Assembly: GCA_903847005.1 (NCBI GenBank)
Contig: CAINCM010000203.1
Coordinates: 1 to 5,068, forward strand
Direction of reading: 5' to 3'
Length of the DNA stretch: 5,068 nt
Source of the DNA: an uncultured Chloroflexota bacterium
GTDB taxonomy: Bacteria; Chloroflexota; Limnocylindria; Limnocylindrales; Limnocylindraceae
Shown piece by piece: positions 1 through 4,240 of the stretch (position 1 is the stretch's first letter; each line of letters begins with the position of its first letter). The position numbers and the translations under genes are program-made. The notes beneath the pieces are model-generated. The model was given only the letters and a program-made list of their open reading frames with translations. It did not search any database and was not told where the DNA came from.

Positions 1-5
1 CCACG

Positions 6-551
6 CTACCCCTGAGCCACAACGGGGGCCACGACGGCGCGGAGTTCACGGACGAGATCGTCTCCCGCCAGCTCGATCGCCCATCCGCGCTGCCCCGCAG
101 AGAGGAAGATGCGCGGGGTGGAGAGGAGGCTCTCGTCTGCAACGACGGGGAGCTGACGCTTGGTGCCAAACGGGCTCACCCCGCCAACGACGTAGCCGGT
201 GATCCGCGTCACCGCCGCCGAATCCAGGAGCGACGCGCTTCGCGCGCCGAACGCGCGCGCCACCAGCTTCAGGTTCGCCTCGCGGTCGACGGGAAGCAGG
301 ACGATGCCTGCCGACTCTCGGCGCGCGCCGCTCGCAACCTGCGGCGCAGGAGCAGGTTCTAAGCCCACGGCGAGCGACTTGAACATCTGCGACGTTGGGA
401 TATTCAACGCTGCGGCCGCGGCCTCGCCGTATGAGGCTCGTTCTCCCCGCGCCGGCCCGCGTCCGCCGAGTGGCGGCGCCTCATAGCGGTGGACCCGGTG
501 CGGGATCTTGGCGCGCGCAAGATGCTCGAGCGCAGGCGTACCCGTGGACAA
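6..551 (-). CDS. ybaK: YbaK/EbsC-family Cys-tRNA(Pro) deacylase, 181 aa
   Basis: Cytoplasmic trans-editing enzyme of the YbaK/ProX superfamily. Known family members hydrolyse Cys-tRNA(Pro), which prolyl-tRNA synthetase makes when it mischarges tRNA(Pro) with cysteine. Seen here: the N-terminal TPALEHLARAKIPHRVHRYE segment, the Lys-containing MFKSLAVGL strand (K58, aligning with the essential Lys of characterised YbaK), and the signature GYVVGGVSPFG (119-129) followed by KRQLP, IFLSAGQRG and the C-terminal IELAGDDLV. At 181 residues it is about 20 longer than E. coli YbaK. The extra length lies in two loops, around 25-40 and 64-80, both rich in Gly/Ala/Pro/Arg. The start is TTG, chosen because AAGGAG lies five bases upstream and the homologous region begins immediately. 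It starts two bases after the kinase stop codon, so it is probably co-transcribed and coupled to it. Family assignment is firm; exact substrate range is inferred. Confidence 0.93.
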   Translation of the reverse strand: MSTGTPALEHLARAKIPHRVHRYEAPPLGGRGPARGERASYGEAAAAALNIPTSQMFKSLAVGLEPAPAPQVASGARRESAGIVLLPVDREANLKLVARAFGARSASLLDSAAVTRITGYVVGGVSPFGTKRQLPVVADESLLSTPRIFLSAGQRGWAIELAGDDLVRELRAVVAPVVAQG

Positions 552-553
552 CG

Positions 554-2263
554 CTACTCCTTGCGCAGGAGCGGGATGCGCGCCACGAGCCGCGCACCGC
601 CAGACGGCGAAGACTCTGCCACGAGCGTGCCACCGTGTGCGACCGCAATGGATCGTGCGATGGCGAGGCCGAGGCCAGACCCGCCGTCGCGAGACGATCG
701 GTCGCGCGGACTGCGATAGAACGGGCTGAAGACGAGCTCGCGCTCCTCCTCGGGAATGCCGAGCCCCTCGTCATCCACCCAGAGCTCGGCCCGTCCATCG
801 TGCGCGGCGGCACCGATGGCGATGCTGCCACCTGGCGGCGAGTGTCGGATGGCGTTTTCGATCAGGTTGAGCAGAAGCTGCAGCAGCCGATCGGCGTCAA
901 TGGAGGCGGACAGTGCGCGCGACGAGATCTCTGTCTGAATCGTCACGTCGCGACCCTGCGCCATGATCGCGGCGCGCTCGGCAGCGGCGCGCACCACGTC
1001 CCGCGCATCACCCGGCGCGAGGTCGAGCTGTCGCTCGACGTCGCCGGTGCGCTCTTTCACCAACGTGAGGAGGTCGGCGCTCAGGCGACCGAGCCGTTGC
1101 GACTCTTCGGCAATGCCGCGCAGCAGGTCGCGACCGGCAGGCTTCACGAGCCCTTCGCGCTCAAGGATCTCGGCACTGGAGAGGATCACGGCGGCAGGTG
1201 TGCGGAGCTCGTGCGACGCCTTCGCCACCATGCCGCGCTCCCGTTGCGCGGCGGCGGCGATCGGCGCAAGCACGCGGCGCGTCACGAGCACCGAAACGAG
1301 GAGCGCGGCGGCGAGCCCGAGCCCACCGAAGATCAGGAGTGTCGCCAACAGGCTCTCCTGCTGCGCGTCGGCAATGTCCAGCCGCCCCGCAACCTGAACG
1401 TAGCCGAGCAACGGTCCGTCAGGGCCAGCATCTGGATGTCGTACTGGGAGCGTCATCAACCGATACTCGACAGCCCCGATCAGCACGGTGCGCACGTCGG
1501 TTGCACCCGCGGCTTCGGTCACCGCTGACACGACAGGGAAGTCAGCGAGCGTGTCCTCGGATGTCGCCAAGAGGGTGCCGTTCGGCGAAAGGATCGCCCA
1601 CGGGCCGTCTTCGTCGAACTCTTCCTCCAAGATCTCGGGCGGGATCCCGCCAGCTGATGGATCGACGGGATCAGAAGGGTTGACCGGATCGTCTGCAGGC
1701 AGTCCCTGCGGCACGCCGCCGTGAAGTGCGGCAAGGGATCCGAATCCGCCCACCGAGCCTCCCGCTCGCCCCAGCGTTGGCCAGGCGGCGACGCGTGCAT
1801 CGAGAGAGCCCTCGGCTTCTTCTTCCTCCGCATCATCTTCGCCCTCTTCTTCTTCTTCTTCTTCCTCCTCCTCGTCTTCGGGCGGAAGCGTCGGCTCCGG
1901 TTCTGGAGATTCGCTCGGCGCAAGCGTCGGTGAAGGGGTCGGTGACGGTGTCGCTCCCGGCGTGCCGCTCTCTTCCGGTTCGGCCGACTCGGACGGCTCA
2001 CCAGAAGGCGCCGGCGACAGGAGTGGCGGGAGCTTCTCTTCGATCTCGTGCAAGATGTCTGCGGCACGCTCGCGCAGGGCGTCGTCGAGTCCCGCATCGA
2101 TCGCCCGCGAGCCGGCAAGCGCGCTCCCCACGCCGACGACAGCGACCACCGAGACGATAGCGACGAGGGTGAAGCCGGCAACCTGTCGTCGCGTGCGCGC
2201 GAGCAGAGCCTCGATGCCCCCCTCCGCGGGCGCTGGCGGACGCGGCGCGAGGGGGGCGCTCAT
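554..2263 (-). CDS. Membrane sensor histidine kinase with acidic low-complexity sensor insertion, 569 aa
   Basis: Two-component sensor kinase, partner of the regulator just upstream. Order along the protein: short cytoplasmic N-terminus; transmembrane helix at about 28-50; extracytoplasmic region 51-303; second helix at about 304-327; HisKA helix with SHELRTP (phosphoacceptor H351; E352 and T355 form the usual phosphatase ExxT pair); HATPase_c with N box NLIENA (N466, N470), G1 DEGLG (498-502), F box FSPFY (512-516) and G2 GSGLGL (528-533). All catalytic boxes are intact. The sensor region contains a Pro/Ser/Thr/Glu-rich stretch (81-152) with ten consecutive Glu. Residues 78-156 contain no Lys, Arg or His. 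The part from about 221 to 296 (WAILSPNGTLLATS ... YRLMTLPV ... GYVQVAG) resembles the beta-rich sensor fold usual in such kinases. Only about 20 residues separate helix 2 from the H box, so a full HAMP domain is absent. The ATG at 2263 was chosen because it overlaps the regulator stop as ATGA and follows GGAGG. The stimulus is unknown. Confidence 0.95.
   Translation of the reverse strand: MSAPLAPRPPAPAEGGIEALLARTRRQVAGFTLVAIVSVVAVVGVGSALAGSRAIDAGLDDALRERAADILHEIEEKLPPLLSPAPSGEPSESAEPEESGTPGATPSPTPSPTLAPSESPEPEPTLPPEDEEEEEEEEEEGEDDAEEEEAEGSLDARVAAWPTLGRAGGSVGGFGSLAALHGGVPQGLPADDPVNPSDPVDPSAGGIPPEILEEEFDEDGPWAILSPNGTLLATSEDTLADFPVVSAVTEAAGATDVRTVLIGAVEYRLMTLPVRHPDAGPDGPLLGYVQVAGRLDIADAQQESLLATLLIFGGLGLAAALLVSVLVTRRVLAPIAAAAQRERGMVAKASHELRTPAAVILSSAEILEREGLVKPAGRDLLRGIAEESQRLGRLSADLLTLVKERTGDVERQLDLAPGDARDVVRAAAERAAIMAQGRDVTIQTEISSRALSASIDADRLLQLLLNLIENAIRHSPPGGSIAIGAAAHDGRAELWVDDEGLGIPEEERELVFSPFYRSPRDRSSRDGGSGLGLAIARSIAVAHGGTLVAESSPSGGARLVARIPLLRKE
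557..562 (-). promoter_or_regulatory. Ribosome binding site for ybaK (AAGGAG)
   Basis: On the minus strand AAGGAG lies five bases before the TTG at 551-549. It overlaps the last sense codons and the first base of the stop codon of the kinase (Lys-Glu-stop). This near-consensus site decides in favour of the TTG start. It also means ribosomes finishing the kinase pass directly over the ybaK initiation region, which fits translational coupling. Confidence 0.8.
1655..1690 (-). repeat. Tandem hexapeptide DPVNPS-DPVDPS in the kinase sensor region
   Basis: Kinase residues 192-203 read DPVNPS then DPVDPS, two near-identical six-residue units encoded in tandem. They lie between the acidic stretch and the beta-rich part of the sensor domain and probably form a Pro-rich linker. 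The repeat suggests that this linker also grew by small duplications. Confidence 0.7.
1808..2023 (-). repeat. Low-complexity Pro/Ser/Thr/Glu-rich insertion in the kinase sensor domain
   Basis: This stretch encodes kinase residues 81-152. The first half is Pro/Ser/Thr-rich with alternating patterns such as TPSPTPSPT. The second half is acidic: 23 of the 34 residues from 118 to 151 are Asp or Glu. It lies between the first periplasm-side helix and the beta-rich sensor part, so it looks like an insertion into an otherwise ordinary extracytoplasmic domain. The composition predicts an extended, disordered, strongly negative segment. Pro/Thr/Ser-rich stretches outside actinobacterial cells can be O-mannosylated; that is only a possibility here. 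Confidence 0.85.
1844..1873 (-). repeat. Trinucleotide repeat encoding ten consecutive Glu
   Basis: Ten Glu codons in a row (kinase residues 131-140). On the coding strand the order is three GAG, six identical GAA (1847-1864), one GAG. A second short run of three GAA lies at 1817-1825. The surrounding coding strand is purine-only for about 32 bases (1842-1873). Perfect trinucleotide runs of this type can gain or lose units by replication slippage, which would change the Glu count without breaking the frame. Use of GAA rather than GAG stands out in such GC-rich coding DNA. Confidence 0.9.
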
Positions 2264-2949
2264 CCCGCCTCCGGCTCGACGAGGCGATAGCCGATGCCGC
2301 GCACCGTCTTGATCAGGTTGTCGTGGCCCGCCTCCTTGAACTTCTCGCGAAGATAGTGGATGTAGAGGTCCACCACGTTCGAGTAGACGTCGGGCTCCGC
2401 CCCCCACACCTCGTCGAGCAGCTGCTGGCGTGTGAGCGCCGCGCCGCGATGGCGCATCAGGTGCGCGAGCAGCGCATACTCGCGCGCCGACAGCTCGGTC
2501 ACGCGTCCGCCGAACGTCAGCGCGTGGCGCGACTCGTCGAGTTCCAGTCCGGGGACGATCACGCGCGAGACCGCGCCGCCTGCGGCGAAATCGTTGCGAC
2601 GCCCCAACGCGCGAACGCGCGCGAGCAGCTCAGAGGCGGCAAACGGCTTGGTGAGATAGTCGTCGGCACCGGAGTCGAGCCCCTCCACGCGGTCGTCCAC
2701 CGTTCCGAGTGCGGTGAGCATCAACACCGGCGTGCTGTCCCCAGCGCGCCGACGGTCGCGCAGGATCGACGCACCCTCCAAGTCAGGCAGCATGCGATCG
2801 AGGATCACCAGGTCCCAGCGCTTGCTCTCCCAGAATGCAATCCCGTCCACGCCAGTCGCGGCAAGCTGCACGGTGTGACGCTCGGCAGAGAGCAACCGCG
2901 AGATCAGCGGCCCGAGTTTGACGTCATCTTCGATCAGCAGGATGTGCAT
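2260..2949 (-). CDS. OmpR/PhoB-family response regulator, 229 aa
   Basis: DNA-binding response regulator that accepts phosphate from the partner kinase and then controls transcription. Receiver domain 1-118: acidic pair D8/D9 in MHILLIEDD, phosphoacceptor D51 in VILDRMLPD, T79 in MLTA, switch residue Y98 and conserved K101 in YLTKPF. A linker leads to a winged-helix DNA-binding domain (about 129-226) with GRVTELSAREYALLAHL, LTRQQLLDEVWG, the recognition-helix segment SNVVDLYIHYLREKF, and the terminal wing IKTVRGIGYRL. Length and all key residues are normal. The ATG at 2949 was chosen because the receiver fold begins there; an in-frame GTG at 2991 would add 14 residues foreign to the family. 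No good Shine-Dalgarno sequence precedes the ATG. Its stop codon overlaps the kinase start. The genes it controls cannot be deduced, though autoregulation through the upstream dyads is a reasonable guess. Confidence 0.96.
   Translation of the reverse strand: MHILLIEDDVKLGPLISRLLSAERHTVQLAATGVDGIAFWESKRWDLVILDRMLPDLEGASILRDRRRAGDSTPVLMLTALGTVDDRVEGLDSGADDYLTKPFAASELLARVRALGRRNDFAAGGAVSRVIVPGLELDESRHALTFGGRVTELSAREYALLAHLMRHRGAALTRQQLLDEVWGAEPDVYSNVVDLYIHYLREKFKEAGHDNLIKTVRGIGYRLVEPEAG
2268..2272 (-). promoter_or_regulatory. Ribosome binding site for the histidine kinase (GGAGG)
   Basis: On the minus strand GGAGG lies four bases before the ATG at 2263-2261, within the last codons of the response regulator. 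It supports the start that gives the four-base ATGA overlap over the longer GTG-initiated frame at 2407. Confidence 0.75.
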
Positions 2950-2955
2950 GGATCC

Positions 2956-2984
2956 ATCGTGGACTCGCGCCGCCGAACGGTCAA
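2956..2984 (-). promoter_or_regulatory. Possible promoter of the two-component operon, giving a leaderless mRNA
   Basis: On the minus strand TTGACC (2984-2979) matches five of six bases of the -35 consensus. After a 17-base spacer comes CACGAT (2961-2956), a poor -10 match (three of six). Six bases then separate it from the ATG, so transcription would begin at or beside the start codon. That would suit the missing Shine-Dalgarno sequence, as leaderless mRNAs are common in actinobacteria. The weak -10 keeps this tentative. Confidence 0.3.
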
Positions 2985-2999
2985 GCAGCACGCCCGGAT

Positions 3000-3017
3000 T
3001 CTTTGCGATTTCAAAGA
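3000..3017. repeat. Small inverted repeat TCTTTG/CAAAGA upstream of the regulator
   Basis: Arms TCTTTG (3000-3005) and CAAAGA (3012-3017) are perfectly complementary around a six-base centre. It lies about 50 bases before the regulator start, where an operator would be expected. It could equally be a weak hairpin; no T-run follows on the minus strand. Confidence 0.4.
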
Positions 3018-3045
3018 TGCGTGCGAGCCGCCAATGTGTGCGGAT

Positions 3046-3072
3046 CGCAACTGCGTACGGGCCGCAACTGCG
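3046..3072. repeat. Two direct copies of an imperfect palindrome, CGCA-GT-TGCG
   Basis: In the gap between serC and the regulator, the minus strand carries CGCAGTTGCG twice (3072-3063 and 3055-3046), 17 bases start to start. Each copy is itself a dyad: CGCA and TGCG are complementary around a two-base centre. The pair is also enclosed by GGATCG (3084-3079) and CGATCC (3047-3042). It may be a binding site for the regulator encoded downstream or for another factor, or a secondary structure at the end of the serC transcript. I see no T-run that would make it a standard intrinsic terminator. Confidence 0.5.
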
Positions 3073-3084
3073 CGTGGCCGATCC

Positions 3085-4239
3085 CTAAAGTCGCTCCACC
3101 ACCCAGTCGACGCAGGCGGTCAGCGCACTGACATCGTCCGGCTCCACGGAGGGGAAGGTTCCAACGCGCAGGCCGTTGCGCTTCAGCGAGCGGTACGGGT
3201 CCAGGTCGACGATGCCGTTCGCCCGCAGCACCTCGCGCAGCAGCGCCGCGTCGATTGTGGCATCCAAGTCGATGGTCACCACGCTCTTCGAGCGGATCGT
3301 CGGGTCTTCGACAAACGGCGACGCCCACGGCCGCGACTCGGCCCATGCATAGAGCCGACCAGACGAGTCGGCGCATCGCGCCGCCGCCCACGACATGCCG
3401 CCGGATGCGTTGAGCCAGTCGATCTGCTCTGCGGCGAGCAGCAGCGTAGCGATCGCGGGGGTGTTGAGCGTCTGGTCCTTGCGGCTCTCACGCACCGCTG
3501 CGGCGAGTGACAAGGTCGCAGGGACGAATCGCTCCCCGGCCAGGCGCTCGGCGCGCTCTATGGCGGCGGGTGAGAGTGCTGCGATCCAGAGCCCACCATC
3601 GGCACCGATCCCCTTCTGCGGCGAGAAGTAGTACGCATCCGCCTCCAGTGGATCCCAGGTGAGACAGCCGGCCGCCGAGGTTGCGTCGACGATCGTCAGT
3701 CCCGCCGCAGGCGCGCCAGACGCCAACCGCGGTCGTCGTACCGGCGCCGCTACGCCCGTGCTCGTCTCGTTCTGCACCAGCGCCCACGCATCAACGGAAG
3801 ACGCATCGGCACCGCGTGCAGCCCCATCAAGCTCGGCGCGCGAACCTGCCGGAGCCTCAACCAACAGCGGCGGGCTCAGGTGCGGCGCACGTGCCGCCTG
3901 CGCAAACTTGGCGGAAAAATCACCATGCACCGCGTGTGCGGATCGGCGCTCTACCAGCGAATATGCCGCCAGATCCCAGAAGAGCGTGGAGCCACCGACC
4001 CCGAGCGCCACCTCATACTCAGAAGGGAGCGCAAAGAGCGTCGCCACGCCGCTGCGCAGCCGCCCCACCAGCGCGCGCACCGGCGCCTGGCGGTGCGACG
4101 TCCCCAACAGCCCGCGACCGGCGCGGGACGCGAGTGCGTCTACCTGCGCGTCGCGCACCCGCGACGGCCCAGAGCCGAATCGACCGTCCTCCGGGAGCAG
4201 GTCGCGCGGGATGCGCAAGGTTCGTGGATCTATGGGCAC
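3085..4239 (-). CDS. serC: Phosphoserine aminotransferase, actinobacterial type, 384 aa
   Basis: PLP enzyme converting 3-phosphohydroxypyruvate and glutamate to O-phosphoserine and 2-oxoglutarate, the second step of serine biosynthesis; cytoplasmic. Seen here: N-terminal LLPEDGRFGSGPSRVR (14-29), GTSHRQAPV (46-54), the VGGSTLFWDLAAYSL cofactor segment (81-95), QNETSTGV (156-163), D185 in IVDATSAAG (expected to contact the pyridine nitrogen), PLP-binding K209 in YFSPQKGIGADGG, LNTPAIATL (258-266), and the C-terminal NGLRVGTFPSVEPDDV. These features and the length fit the actinobacterial class rather than the E. coli class. The GTG at 4239 is the earliest possible start: upstream in this frame there is no ATG, GTG or TTG before the stop at 4315-4317. 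A TTG at codon 8 is an alternative. The upstream stop TGA is one base away (TGA-G-GTG) and no clear ribosome binding site is visible, so reinitiation is likely. No catalytic residue is missing. Confidence 0.95.
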   Translation of the reverse strand: MPIDPRTLRIPRDLLPEDGRFGSGPSRVRDAQVDALASRAGRGLLGTSHRQAPVRALVGRLRSGVATLFALPSEYEVALGVGGSTLFWDLAAYSLVERRSAHAVHGDFSAKFAQAARAPHLSPPLLVEAPAGSRAELDGAARGADASSVDAWALVQNETSTGVAAPVRRPRLASGAPAAGLTIVDATSAAGCLTWDPLEADAYYFSPQKGIGADGGLWIAALSPAAIERAERLAGERFVPATLSLAAAVRESRKDQTLNTPAIATLLLAAEQIDWLNASGGMSWAAARCADSSGRLYAWAESRPWASPFVEDPTIRSKSVVTIDLDATIDAALLREVLRANGIVDLDPYRSLKRNGLRVGTFPSVEPDDVSALTACVDWVVERL

Positions 4240-4240
4240 C

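Noticed and set aside
395..1528. Long plus-strand open frame of 377 codons
   Set aside because: It lies opposite the kinase and ybaK, which have complete family motifs. Its translation is Arg/Ala/Gly-rich with no recognisable domain, as expected for an antisense frame in GC-rich DNA.
1721..1933. Plus-strand poly-Phe/poly-Leu small membrane protein
   Set aside because: The hydrophobic run is simply the antisense reading of the GAA/GAG repeat in the kinase.
554..2407. Longer kinase starting with GTG at 2407
   Set aside because: It would add 48 residues of no known type and overlap the regulator by about 150 bases. The ATG at 2263 has a GGAGG site and the classic ATGA overlap.
2260..2991. Longer regulator starting with GTG at 2991
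   Set aside because: The receiver fold starts at MHILLIEDD. The 14 extra residues do not fit the family, and the GTG has no clear ribosome binding site.
3042..3084. Intrinsic terminator after serC
   Set aside because: The complementary GGATCG/CGATCC arms are only six bases and far apart, the inner hairpins are short, and no T-run follows on the minus strand.
2323..3510. Long plus-strand open frame of 395 codons
   Set aside because: It spans the antisense of the regulator, the gap and part of serC. It crosses gene boundaries without interruption and shows no domain; it is a shadow frame.
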